The notes beneath the pieces were generated by a model, which searched no databases, was not told the DNA's origin, and was given only the letters and a program-made list of their open reading frames with translations. Source: Pseudarthrobacter equi (GTDB lineage: Bacteria; Actinomycetota; Actinomycetes; Actinomycetales; Micrococcaceae). From it: 64,000 nucleotides of DNA. Both the position numbers and the translations under genes were made by a program. The stretch lies in assembly GCF_900105535.1 (NCBI RefSeq), contig NZ_LT629779.1, positions 186,001 through 250,000 of the forward strand. Direction: 5' to 3'. Numbering within the stretch: the stretch's first letter is position 1; each line of letters opens with the position of its first letter. Shown piece by piece: positions 10,991 to 19,161 of this stretch.

Positions 10991-11049
10991 ACGCCCGACA
11001 CTCCCCGTGGTGGCGCACATCGCTGCGGGGGGTGGGCGTTCTCACGCCC
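10991..11049 (+). terminator. Possible terminator with alternative hairpins after the usp gene
   Basis: GGGCGT at 11034-11039 can pair with ACGCCC just downstream (11044-11049, loop TCTC) or with ACGCCC upstream (10991-10996, with CTCCCCG/CGGGG pairing inside). The run after the hairpin is A, not T, so termination on the plus strand is uncertain. Confidence 0.35.
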
Positions 11050-11139
11050 AAAAAACCCATTCAGCTACGGGCGAAACGATAAAATTGAGGGAGCCCCCAA
11101 CGGTGCGGACGACAACAACCCACCACTAGAGGGGACCCC

Positions 11140-11478
11140 TTGATCACTCTTCAGCGCCGCCAGCTCGTAGGCCACGACATCCTCCTGGCCCGCCACGGAA
11201 ACCACATCTGCTCCATGCGCGTGGACCGCGGCAACGGCACGGTGGTTGCGCTGCTGGATGACGGCACCACCGACTCCGCGCCGAACATGATCGCCCCGGA
11301 CCTCAACCTCCCCCGCACCGTCCGCAGCGTCCTGCGCGAGGACTGGAAGCTGCTCTCCATCATGACCGGTGCCGCAACGGCCTGGGCCGCACTCATGGTG
11401 GGCGCCGCCGTCGTCATCGCCTCCTCCATGGGCGACTCTGCCGCTGTGGACATGATGTACGCCTACCCGGCCTACTAG
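11140..11478 (+). CDS. Small single-pass membrane protein of unknown function
   Basis: 112 residues from a TTG at 11140, which has GAGGGG 5 bases upstream; the first ATG would be at codon 27. The first 70 residues are soluble-looking (RRQLVGHDILLARHGNHICS), followed by one hydrophobic helix (MTGAATAWAALMVGAAVVIA) and a short tail MGDSAAVDMMYAYPAY. I do not recognise a family. A TAAAAT box at 11080-11085 is a plausible -10. It converges with the PAP2-like gene, 22 bases between stops. Confidence 0.65.
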   Translation: MITLQRRQLVGHDILLARHGNHICSMRVDRGNGTVVALLDDGTTDSAPNMIAPDLNLPRTVRSVLREDWKLLSIMTGAATAWAALMVGAAVVIASSMGDSAAVDMMYAYPAY

Positions 11479-11500
11479 CAGTTCCGGCCGCACAAGCCGC

Positions 11501-12118
11501 CTACGGCACCAGCCAGAGCCTCAGCAGCCACCAGATCCCGGCCATCACCACACCGCCGAAGAGCGAGCCTGCCACCACCTGCGCCAGCGTGTGGGCGCGC
11601 AGGACCACCCGAGACCAGCCGACCGCCGGGATGAGCAGCAGCAACGGTGTCCACGCGGCGCCGAGCATCAGGACCGCAACAACGGCCGAACAGGAGATGG
11701 CGGCGGCGTGCCCGCTCATCTTCCAGAATGGGCTGACGGCTGCCAGCACCACCACTCCCCCCACCACGGCCAGCACCATGGCGATGACGCTGGCCGGCGC
11801 ACCTGCTGCCGTCAGGACCAGCAGCCCCGCAAGGATGGACGCCAGGGCCATGAGCAGCACGGGAAGGCGCTGCCGGCGGTCGCTGACGTGGTGGTCCGTG
11901 ACCTTTCCCAGCCGGACAAGGACCAGCAGCAGGAGCAGCGGCAGCACGCAGACAAACAGGGCAGCCAGCGCCCCGTAGGCCATGGTGGCGGGAAAACCGT
12001 CCTGGACCAGCGGGCTGATCAGCAGCTGGACGGTGACCACCACCGGCGGCTGGAACGCCTCGGTCAGCCACCGGGCGGTTTTATTCTTCACCCGGATGGC
12101 GCGGCCGGACGCCGCCAC
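11501..12118 (-). CDS. PAP2-like multi-pass membrane protein
   Basis: About 205 residues from a GTG at 12118 with a G-rich stretch upstream; a TTG at 12145 overlapping the E2 stop is an alternative. Five to six hydrophobic segments. The C-terminal part keeps two PAP2 phosphatase signatures, SGH (FWKMSGHAAAIS) and SR-x5-H (WSRVVLRAHTLAQ), and a DRRQR stretch stands where the first motif is expected. The aspartate that normally follows the final His is Gln here, so catalytic activity as a lipid phosphatase is uncertain. It follows the E2 gene by 19 bases and probably shares its transcript. Confidence 0.7.
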   Translation of the reverse strand: MAASGRAIRVKNKTARWLTEAFQPPVVVTVQLLISPLVQDGFPATMAYGALAALFVCVLPLLLLLVLVRLGKVTDHHVSDRRQRLPVLLMALASILAGLLVLTAAGAPASVIAMVLAVVGGVVVLAAVSPFWKMSGHAAAISCSAVVAVLMLGAAWTPLLLLIPAVGWSRVVLRAHTLAQVVAGSLFGGVVMAGIWWLLRLWLVP

Positions 12119-12137
12119 GCCAGTCCCTGCCCCCGCC

Positions 12138-13673
12138 TCAGTCAAGGAGCAGCGCGGGTTCTTCCAGGATGGCCGCGACGTCGGCCATGAACCGGGCGGA
12201 CAGGTCGCCGTCCACCACGCGGTGGTCGAAGGAGCCACCCAGGGTGGTGATCCAGCGCGGAATGACCTCCCCGTCCAGGACCCACGGCTTCTGCTTGATG
12301 GTGCCGAAGGCGACGATGGCCACCTCGCCCGGGTTGATGATGGGCGTGCCGGTATCGATGCCCAGGGCACCGATGTTGGTGATGGTCAGCGTGCCGCCCT
12401 GCATCTCCGCCGGCTGGGTCTTTCCCGCACGCGCCGTGGTGGCCAGGTTGTTCAGGGCCAGCGCCAGCTCCTTCAGGGACAGGTCCTGCGCATCCTTGAT
12501 GTTGGGCACCATCAGGCCGCGGGGCGTTGCCGCGGCGATACCCAGGTTCATGAAGTGCTTGACCTGGATCTCGGCAGCGCCGCTGCCGTCACTGCTCTCA
12601 ACCCACGACGCATTGACGCTGGGGTTCCGGGCGGCAGCCCAGATGACGGCCTTGGCCAGGATAAGGAGCGGCGAGACCCTGATGCCCTCAAAGTCCCGTG
12701 AGGCCTTGAGCCGCTTGACGAATTCCATGGTCCGGCTGGCGTCCACATCCACGAAGATGCTGACGTGCGGGGCCGCGAAGGCCGATTCCACCATGGCCTT
12801 TGCGGTCGCCTTCCGCACGCCCTTGACCGGGATAGTCTCGATCCGCTGGTCCTGCGGCTTTCCGGCTTTGCCCCAGAAGCCGTCCGCCTTGTCCAGTTCG
12901 GCGTCGCGCTGCGCCTGGTAGCTGACCAGGTCCTCGCGGGTCACCTCGCCGCGGGAGCCGGTGGCCACAACGTCGGCGAGGTCGATCCCGAGGTCCCGGG
13001 CGATCTTGCGGACGGGCGGTTTGGCGAGGACGCGGTTGACCAGCCCGGTGATGGTGCCACCCAGCGTGGGACGGGTGTCCACGACGGCGGCCTGGCCGCC
13101 CTGCGTTGCGGCGGCTGCCGGGCGCCCGGTGACCTCTGCCGGGGTATGCGGCTGGACCGGCTCCACTTCGGGAGCGTTGACCGTCACCGCGTCGGCGGGC
13201 TTGGCCGCCGCAGCGGTACGGGTGACGCGGGGGCGCCGTTTGACGGCGTCCGCCTTTGGTCCCGAGCCCACCAGCGGACCACCCGCCGGGGCACTGCCCT
13301 GCGCGCCGGCGTCGTTCGCGCCGTTGTCCTGGGCATCATCAGGAAGCTTGCCGTACAGCGGCTGCGCAGGCGCATCGGCCGGCGCCGGTGCTTCAGGCGC
13401 CCGGACGTCAGCAGGCGTGGGATCGCCCGCGACGTCGTCGCTGACGCTGATGATGGCCGTCCCGACGTCGATGGTCACCCCTTCCGGCACGAGGAGTTCG
13501 GTGACGGTCCCGGCGAACGGGGACGGAAGTTCGACGATCGACTTTGCGGTTTCGATCTCGCAAAGGACGTCGTTGATGGCGACGGCATCGCCCGGCTTGA
13601 CCTTCCAGGAAACGACTTCCGCTTCAGTGAGGCCTTCGCCGACGTCCGGCAGGTTGAATTTATTCAGCGTCAT
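12138..13673 (-). CDS. bkdC: Dihydrolipoamide acyltransferase (E2) of a 2-oxoacid dehydrogenase complex
   Basis: 511 residues. An N-terminal lipoyl domain (residues 1-78) carries the lipoylation motif ETAKS with K44. A long Ala/Pro linker leads to the E1/E3-binding domain ([20 protein letters not shown]). The catalytic acyltransferase domain ends with the active-site motif [10 protein letters not shown] near the C-terminus. It transfers the acyl group from E1 to coenzyme A in the cytosol. One lipoyl domain and an E1 alpha/beta partner point to a branched-chain 2-oxoacid dehydrogenase rather than pyruvate dehydrogenase, which in most actinobacteria uses AceE. No E3 gene is nearby. The start is the ATG at 13673, seven bases after the E1 beta stop. 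Confidence 0.92.
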   Translation of the reverse strand: MTLNKFNLPDVGEGLTEAEVVSWKVKPGDAVAINDVLCEIETAKSIVELPSPFAGTVTELLVPEGVTIDVGTAIISVSDDVAGDPTPADVRAPEAPAPADAPAQPLYGKLPDDAQDNGANDAGAQGSAPAGGPLVGSGPKADAVKRRPRVTRTAAAAKPADAVTVNAPEVEPVQPHTPAEVTGRPAAAATQGGQAAVVDTRPTLGGTITGLVNRVLAKPPVRKIARDLGIDLADVVATGSRGEVTREDLVSYQAQRDAELDKADGFWGKAGKPQDQRIETIPVKGVRKATAKAMVESAFAAPHVSIFVDVDASRTMEFVKRLKASRDFEGIRVSPLLILAKAVIWAAARNPSVNASWVESSDGSGAAEIQVKHFMNLGIAAATPRGLMVPNIKDAQDLSLKELALALNNLATTARAGKTQPAEMQGGTLTITNIGALGIDTGTPIINPGEVAIVAFGTIKQKPWVLDGEVIPRWITTLGGSFDHRVVDGDLSARFMADVAAILEEPALLLD

Positions 13674-13680
13674 GGTGTCC

Positions 13681-14661
13681 TCAGTAGGAGAGGGCGCGGT
13701 CCAGCGCCTCCAGGATGCGGTCGATGTCCGGAAGATAGTCTTCCTCCACCTTGGCAACGGGATAGGGCATGTGGAAGCCGCCCACCCGGATGACGGGGGC
13801 TTCAAGGGAATGGAAGGCACGCTCGCTGATGCGTGCAGCGATTTCGCCGCCGATGCCGCCGAAAGTGGGGGCCTCGTGGGCCACGATCAGCCGGCCGGTC
13901 TTTTCCACGGATGCGGTGACGGTATCGAAGTCCAGCGGCGAAATGGAGCGGAGGTCGATGACTTCCACGCTGTGGCCGTCTTCCCGGGCAGCGTTGGCGG
14001 CTGCGAGGGCCACGGGCACCAGGGGTCCGTAGGCCACGATGGTGGCGTCGGTGCCCTCACGCAGGACGTGGGCCTTGAAGGGGTCGCCTGAGGGGCCGGG
14101 AGCTGCGGTGTCCACTTCGCCCTTGAGCCAGTAGCGGCGCTTGGGTTCGAAGATGATCACTGGATCCTGGCACTGCACGGCCTGCTGGACCATCCAGTAG
14201 GCGTCGTGCGGGTTGGAGGGGGTGATGATGCGCAGCCCGGCAGTGTGGGCAAACAGGGCCTCCGGTGATTCGGAGTGGTGTTCCACCGAGCCGATGCCGC
14301 CGCCATAAGGGATGCGGATGACCACCGGAACGGTGAGGTTGCCGTGGCTGCGGGCGTGCATCTTGGCCAACTGGGTGGTGATCTGGTTGAAGCCGGGGAA
14401 CACGAAACCGTCGAACTGGATTTCGCAGACCGGGCTGTACCCTCGCAGGGCCAGCCCGATGGCGGTGCCGATGATTCCGGACTCGGCCAGCGGGGTGTCC
14501 ACCACGCGGTCGGGTCCAAATTCGCCGATGAGCCCGTCGGTGACCCGGTAGACGCCGCCCAGGGGGCCGATGTCCTCGCCCATCAGCAGCGACTTGGGGT
14601 TGGCTGCCAGCGTGGCGCGAAGGCCTTCGTTAATGGCCTTGGCGATGGTCATGGTGGTCAT
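13681..14661 (-). CDS. bkdB: 2-oxoacid dehydrogenase E1 component, beta subunit
   Basis: 326 residues, the normal length for the family. Contains [18 protein letters not shown], the [18 protein letters not shown] cofactor-interface region, and the C-terminal transketolase domain with [16 protein letters not shown] and [17 protein letters not shown]. Forms a heterotetramer with E1 alpha for thiamine-diphosphate-dependent decarboxylation of the 2-oxoacid. Its ATG shares a base with the E1 alpha stop (TGATG), indicating coupled translation in equal amounts. Confidence 0.94.
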   Translation of the reverse strand: MTTMTIAKAINEGLRATLAANPKSLLMGEDIGPLGGVYRVTDGLIGEFGPDRVVDTPLAESGIIGTAIGLALRGYSPVCEIQFDGFVFPGFNQITTQLAKMHARSHGNLTVPVVIRIPYGGGIGSVEHHSESPEALFAHTAGLRIITPSNPHDAYWMVQQAVQCQDPVIIFEPKRRYWLKGEVDTAAPGPSGDPFKAHVLREGTDATIVAYGPLVPVALAAANAAREDGHSVEVIDLRSISPLDFDTVTASVEKTGRLIVAHEAPTFGGIGGEIAARISERAFHSLEAPVIRVGGFHMPYPVAKVEEDYLPDIDRILEALDRALSY

Positions 14662-15902
14662 CAGTGGCCTGCCTTTGCTGCTGCGCCGTGCTGGGCGGAC
14701 GGCTCGTCGCCGCCGGCGAATCCTGCGCTGTATTCCTCGAACCAGGCCAGTTCCTCAGCCACCAGGGGGTGCGCTTCAGCATAGACGTTGGCGAATGCGG
14801 CCCGGATGTCCGGGTCTTCGAGGTCATGGGCGGTGCGGCGCACATACGAGGCGAGCTCGTCGCCGTCGGCCTTGACCTTGGCAAAGTAGGCGTCGTCGGC
14901 CAGGCCTGCGGCGCGGAGGTACTTCTCCAGGCGCACCAGCGGGTCCTTGGCGCGCCAGGCGTCTTCCTCGTCGGATCCGCGGTACTTGGTGGGATCGTCA
15001 GCAGTGGTGTGGGCACCCACCCGGTAGGTGAACGCCTCAATGAGGACCGGGCCCTTGCCCTGGCGGGCATGCTCCAGCGCCCACTCGGTGACGGCGTGCA
15101 CAGCGATGACGTCGTTCCCGTCCACCCGGATGCCGGGGAAGCCGTAGCCCTTGGCGCGGTTGGACAGCGGCACCCGGGTCTGCACGTTGGTGGGGACCGA
15201 GATGGCCCAGTGGTTGTTCTGGCAGAAGAACACCACGGGTGCGTTGTACGAGGAGGCGAAGACCATGGACTCGTGGACGTCCCCTTCGGAGCTGGCACCG
15301 TCACCGAAGTAGGCGATGACGGCAGCGTCCGGTTCGTTTCCGGCCCTGCCCGCTGCGGCAGCGAGTTTCTGGTCCCGCTGGATGCCCATGGCGTAGCCCA
15401 CGGCGTGCAGCGTCTGTGCGGCCAGGACCAGCGTGTAGAGGTGGAAGTTCGTGTCCTTGGGGTTCCAGCCTCCGTTGGACACGCCGCGGAACTGGCGGAG
15501 CAGTTCGGCGAGATCCACGTCACGGGTCAGCGCCACGCCGTGCTCACGGTAGGTGGGGAAGATATAGTCCTGCGGCTGGCTGGCCCGGCCGGAACCGATC
15601 TGCGCTGCCTCCTGGCCCGTCAGCGGAACCCAGAGCGCAAGCTGTCCCTGCCGCTGCAGCGCTGTTGCCTCAACGTCGAATCGCCGGATCCTGGCCATAT
15701 CCGCGTACAGTCCGCGCAGGTCTTCGGGGGTGAGTTTGTCCGCGTAGGTGCTGTACACGGGATCGGCGCCGAGTTTTCCGTCGGGGCCCAGCAGCTGGAC
15801 CATCTCTGCTGGGGGTTGGCCCATGACGGCTTCCGCGTCAGCTTCCCGCTGGTCGTCAACCGCTGTTCCGTCGAACTCGGTGGAAGGCAGATGTGTGCCC
15901 AT
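14661..15902 (-). CDS. bkdA: 2-oxoacid dehydrogenase E1 component, alpha subunit
   Basis: 413 residues from the ATG at 15902, which has AAGGAG 7 bases upstream; the 20-codon extension of the open frame has no family features. The thiamine diphosphate motif runs from GDGASSEGDVHES to FFCQNN. The phosphorylatable-loop region (YRVGAHTTADDPTKYR) is present. It is the first gene of the E1 alpha, E1 beta, E2, PAP2-like operon. A large dyad at 15951-15990 lies about 50-90 bases upstream. It could also be annotated as pyruvate dehydrogenase E1 alpha; the branched-chain assignment is inferred from gene organisation. Confidence 0.92.
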   Translation of the reverse strand: MGTHLPSTEFDGTAVDDQREADAEAVMGQPPAEMVQLLGPDGKLGADPVYSTYADKLTPEDLRGLYADMARIRRFDVEATALQRQGQLALWVPLTGQEAAQIGSGRASQPQDYIFPTYREHGVALTRDVDLAELLRQFRGVSNGGWNPKDTNFHLYTLVLAAQTLHAVGYAMGIQRDQKLAAAAGRAGNEPDAAVIAYFGDGASSEGDVHESMVFASSYNAPVVFFCQNNHWAISVPTNVQTRVPLSNRAKGYGFPGIRVDGNDVIAVHAVTEWALEHARQGKGPVLIEAFTYRVGAHTTADDPTKYRGSDEEDAWRAKDPLVRLEKYLRAAGLADDAYFAKVKADGDELASYVRRTAHDLEDPDIRAAFANVYAEAHPLVAEELAWFEEYSAGFAGGDEPSAQHGAAAKAGH

Positions 15903-15950
15903 ACCGTCTCCTTGCTTCCCGCATGCGGATGCAATGCAATGTCGCTGGGA

Positions 15951-15990
15951 TATATGCCTCACAGGGAATACATTCCCGAAACGGCATATA
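15951..15990. promoter_or_regulatory. Extended two-layer operator dyad upstream of the bkd-like operon
   Basis: Two nested inverted repeats share exactly one centre (15970/15971): outer arms TATATGCC and GGCATATA (8 bases each) and inner arms GGGAAT and ATTCCC around AC, with 5 unmatched bases between layers. Twenty-eight of 40 positions obey the dyad. Outer and inner half sites are spaced about one and two helical turns apart, as expected for a multimeric regulator such as an Lrp/AsnC-type protein. The regulator gene is not adjacent. Confidence 0.7.
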
Positions 15991-16051
15991 CAATGGCTTA
16001 CTGATCCTAACTTTATCTTCAGTAGGTTGGCGCAGGCCTACTTGTTAAGTG

Positions 16052-17170
16052 CTAGGAACCCCGGGGTGCCTTTGTATAGTTCGCACACAACTCCAGGAGC
16101 CGGGTGTTGGCTTCCACCTCGCCGATACTGACGCGGACGCCGTCGCCCGGGAAGGCGCGGACGGAGAGCGCCTGGACGCCGGCTTTCTCCGCAAAATCAG
16201 CGCTTTCTTCGCCCAATGCCAGCCAGACGAAGTTGCCTTGGGCCTCGGGGACCACCCAGCCGAGGTCACGCAGGCCCGCCATCACTCGGGTGCGCTCATC
16301 CACCAGGCTTTGTACCCTTTCCACAACCTGGCCGAAATTCTGCAGTGAAACAATTGCCGCGGTTTCCGCTATTTGCGACACGGCGAACGGGGTTGCCGCC
16401 ACCCGGAGGTGCTGCGTCAGCCCTGGGTTGGAGACACTGTAGCCAACCCGCAGCCCGGCCAGGCCGTGAGCCTTTGAGAACGTACGCAGCACCACCACAT
16501 TCGGGTATTTGCGGTAGAGGGCGATGCCATCCACCGCGTTGGGGTCCCGGACGAACTCCTGGTAGGCCTCGTCAATGACCACTACCACGTTGGCCGGCAC
16601 CGTTCGGATGAAGGCCTCCGTTTCGGCGCTGGTCAAGGCGGGCCCGGTGGGGTTGTTGGGGGTGCAGAGGAGGATCACCCTGGTCCGCGCACTGACCGCC
16701 ACCGCCATGGCGTCGAGGTCGTGCCGCCCGTCGGCGGTTACAGGGATGCGGACGCTTTCGGCCCCGGCGAGACCCACGCTGATGGGGTAGGCCTCGAAGG
16801 ATCGCCACGCGTAAATGACTTCGTCGGCCTTGCCGTCGTCGTTCTGGCCGGCAAAGGCAGCCAGGATCTGGTTAAGGGCACCCAGGCTGCCGGCCCCCGT
16901 GACGATGTCCTCTGCGGGAACCTGCAGGAATTCCGCGAGCGCCGCCCGGAGCCTGCTGCTGAGCGGGTCCGGGTAACGGTTGAAATCTGTTTGCCGTGCA
17001 ATGGCGTCCAGGACGGCCGGCAGGGGCGGCAGTGGATTCTCATTCGAGGACAGTTTGTAACTTGCCAGTCCGTCGACGGCGGCGGGCGGCTTTCCGGCGG
17101 CGTAACGGGGCAACCGGCCCACCACCGGGCGCGGAGCGACGCCGCCTGCCAGGGTTTCAGAGGAGGTCAT
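16052..17170 (-). CDS. Histidinol-phosphate/aromatic aminotransferase (HisC/Pat-like)
   Basis: 372 residues. Fold-type I PLP enzyme with YKLSSNENPLPPLPAVL and NRYPDPLSSRLRAALA at the N-terminus, CTPNNPTGPALT, IDEAYQEF, and the Schiff-base lysine in TFSKAHGLAGLRVGY. The C-terminal GDGVRVSIGEVEANTRLLEL is typical of HisC. In actinobacteria this group includes second HisC copies and phenylalanine aminotransferase, so an aromatic amino acid role is as likely as histidine synthesis. A TAGGCT box (17183 to 17178, read leftwards) ends 7 bases before the ATG, so a leaderless mRNA is possible. It is transcribed toward the bkd-like operon but a 149-base gap with an operator separates them. Confidence 0.9.
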   Translation of the reverse strand: MTSSETLAGGVAPRPVVGRLPRYAAGKPPAAVDGLASYKLSSNENPLPPLPAVLDAIARQTDFNRYPDPLSSRLRAALAEFLQVPAEDIVTGAGSLGALNQILAAFAGQNDDGKADEVIYAWRSFEAYPISVGLAGAESVRIPVTADGRHDLDAMAVAVSARTRVILLCTPNNPTGPALTSAETEAFIRTVPANVVVVIDEAYQEFVRDPNAVDGIALYRKYPNVVVLRTFSKAHGLAGLRVGYSVSNPGLTQHLRVAATPFAVSQIAETAAIVSLQNFGQVVERVQSLVDERTRVMAGLRDLGWVVPEAQGNFVWLALGEESADFAEKAGVQALSVRAFPGDGVRVSIGEVEANTRLLELCANYTKAPRGS

Positions 17171-17277
17171 GAAAACTAGCCTACTGCTGCGGGTATTTGC
17201 GGGTTTAGGGCTGGAACCCGGGGTACCGGCCGGGCCACGGAACCCGCGGGACCCGGTCCGGCACCCTCCACCGCGGC

Positions 17278-19161
17278 TTACGCCGGCTGGCCCACGTTCA
17301 GCGCGGCACTGTCTGCCTTGCTTCCAGCCAGCTGCGGTGCCCAGGCATCTGCCCCCTGCAGGTACGCTCCGGCAGTGAACTCCTCCGCCCGGCGGGGATC
17401 CAGCTGCGGCCGGTCCGCGGTGATCCTCGATCCGGGGCCGTTGTTGTTGAACTCGTGGAAGCGGGCCTCCCGCCAGGAAAAGCCGCTCATGTCAGTCCAG
17501 GGCGCGCCGGAGATATGGGCTCCCAGCCACGAGTCGCGGACCAGCACCTGGGCGATGGCCTCCGGATCTCCGCCCGCATGCCATGGCCGGCCCAGGTGGA
17601 CCGATCCGGAGGCTGCGTCTGAGACAAACCGGCACTGGGTGAACAGGTATCCGTGCTTGATTCCGATATTGACGCTACCGGCGGAGACGTAACCGTTGTT
17701 GGTGCTGGACCCGCGGTCCAGGGAACGGATCCGGCAGCCGGTGAACACGGCAGTTCCCCGGCCGAAGATGAAGTCCACGTCGCCTTCAATGCATGAGTCC
17801 GTGAAGTAGGAGCGCGCCTGCACACCGCGGGCGGGGGAATCAACCAGCAGCGTGTCCTGGTTGCCCAGGCAACGGACATTGCGGAGGACAGCCCGGTCCC
17901 CGGCGAGGAACAGTGCCACGGCCTGCCGGTTTTTCATGTCAGCGTTGGCGGCCTCGTCGAAATCATTGCTGAATGTCAGGTTCTCGGCCTTGAAGTCCGG
18001 GCCGTCGATCCGCACGCTGGCGCTTCCGCCGGTTCCATAGGGCCCCGTGGCGTCGGGTTTCGGGGTGCCTGACGCGTTGTTGTAGACCAGCACCACGTCC
18101 TCCGGCGCCTGCCCGCGGCCGACGAACGAGACCCTCGGTTTGTTGGCCGGTACCCGGATCAGCTCACGGTAAGTACCGGGGTCAAGGCGGATCTCGGTGC
18201 GGCGCGTGCTGTTCACCGGCACAGCATCGACGGCGGCCTGCACCGTCCCGAAGGCGTGCCCCCTGCCGACGTTGAGGACCAGCGGCTTGTCCACCGGGCG
18301 TTCGCTGGGCCAGTAGATGGCTGAGAGCGGATCCAGTGGGGCTTCCAGATTCTGGAACCAACCAGGCGGCACAATCCGTTGTCCCGCAAGCGCTGCCGCC
18401 ACCAGCTGGGCGACGGCCAGGGCTCCCGCAGCCTGGAAGTGGGTGTTGTCCGTGACTCCGTCAGGGTATTGGGGGTACTGGCCCGGGGTGGCATGGAGGA
18501 AGTGGGACGTGGTTCCCTCGGGCCCGAGCCGCTGCCACAGATCCTTGGAGGAGCCTGTCAGGTCCACCAGGGGAACTCCGGCTGCGGCGGCCAACTCCCT
18601 GACCGCCTGGGGGTAGGCGCCGTGGGTGTCCTGGGCGATTCCCAGGGGGCTGAACCTCCTCCGCTCCACGGGCGTCACCAGCACGGCCTTGGCCCCGGCG
18701 CTTGCCGCTGCGTCCAGGTATTTCCGGAGGTATTCCTTGAAGGTGGTCTGCGGGTCGGTTCCCCTGGCAGGGTCCTCGACCTTTTCGTCGTTGTGGCCGA
18801 AGGAGATCAGCAGATAGTCGCCCGGTTGCAGCGCCCCGGCCACCTCGCCCAGCAGGCCGGCGTCGGCATAGCTCTTGGAGGAGGCGCCGGACCACGCGTA
18901 GTCGAACACCGTGGCCTGCGGCCCGAGCAACAGGGGAAGAGCCTGGCCCCAGCCGGCCCGGGGACGCTCAGAGTGCTGGTAGGCGGACGAGGTGGAATCC
19001 CCCACCACGAAGATCACCGGTTTCCTGTTGGACGGCGCCCGGGCGGGGCGGCCTGCGGTGTCCGCCGTTGCCCCTGGGGCTGCCAGGACAGTGGCCACCG
19101 TTGCGGCGCCAGCTGCCGCTGTTGCCAGGACAGCACGCCGGCTGGGTGAAAATGCCGCCAT
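17278..19161 (-). CDS. Secreted SGNH esterase / pectin methylesterase fusion protein
   Basis: 627 residues. A Tat-type signal (SPSRRAVLATAAAG) exports the folded protein. Residues 48-260 are an SGNH/GDSL esterase of the rhamnogalacturonan acetylesterase type: GDS with S56, GHND at 122-125, and D238/H241 in DNTHF. Residues about 293-600 are a pectin methylesterase: AVALF, QDTL (Q435, D436), DFIFG with D463, and R525 in LGRPW. One chain can therefore in principle remove acetyl groups and methyl esters from pectin before lyase cleavage. Its ATG overlaps the pectate lyase stop (TGATG), so both are made from one message. All catalytic residues of both domains appear intact. Confidence 0.93.
   Translation of the reverse strand: MAAFSPSRRAVLATAAAGAATVATVLAAPGATADTAGRPARAPSNRKPVIFVVGDSTSSAYQHSERPRAGWGQALPLLLGPQATVFDYAWSGASSKSYADAGLLGEVAGALQPGDYLLISFGHNDEKVEDPARGTDPQTTFKEYLRKYLDAAASAGAKAVLVTPVERRRFSPLGIAQDTHGAYPQAVRELAAAAGVPLVDLTGSSKDLWQRLGPEGTTSHFLHATPGQYPQYPDGVTDNTHFQAAGALAVAQLVAAALAGQRIVPPGWFQNLEAPLDPLSAIYWPSERPVDKPLVLNVGRGHAFGTVQAAVDAVPVNSTRRTEIRLDPGTYRELIRVPANKPRVSFVGRGQAPEDVVLVYNNASGTPKPDATGPYGTGGSASVRIDGPDFKAENLTFSNDFDEAANADMKNRQAVALFLAGDRAVLRNVRCLGNQDTLLVDSPARGVQARSYFTDSCIEGDVDFIFGRGTAVFTGCRIRSLDRGSSTNNGYVSAGSVNIGIKHGYLFTQCRFVSDAASGSVHLGRPWHAGGDPEAIAQVLVRDSWLGAHISGAPWTDMSGFSWREARFHEFNNNGPGSRITADRPQLDPRRAEEFTAGAYLQGADAWAPQLAGSKADSAALNVGQPA

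Noticed and set aside
14661..15902. Pyruvate dehydrogenase E1 alpha as the product name
   Set aside because: Possible, but actinobacteria generally use AceE for pyruvate; alpha/beta E1 with a single-lipoyl E2 fits branched-chain oxoacids better. Not proven.
14664..16004. 446-codon open frame on the plus strand
   Set aside because: Antisense to the E1 alpha gene; no recognisable motif or ribosome site.
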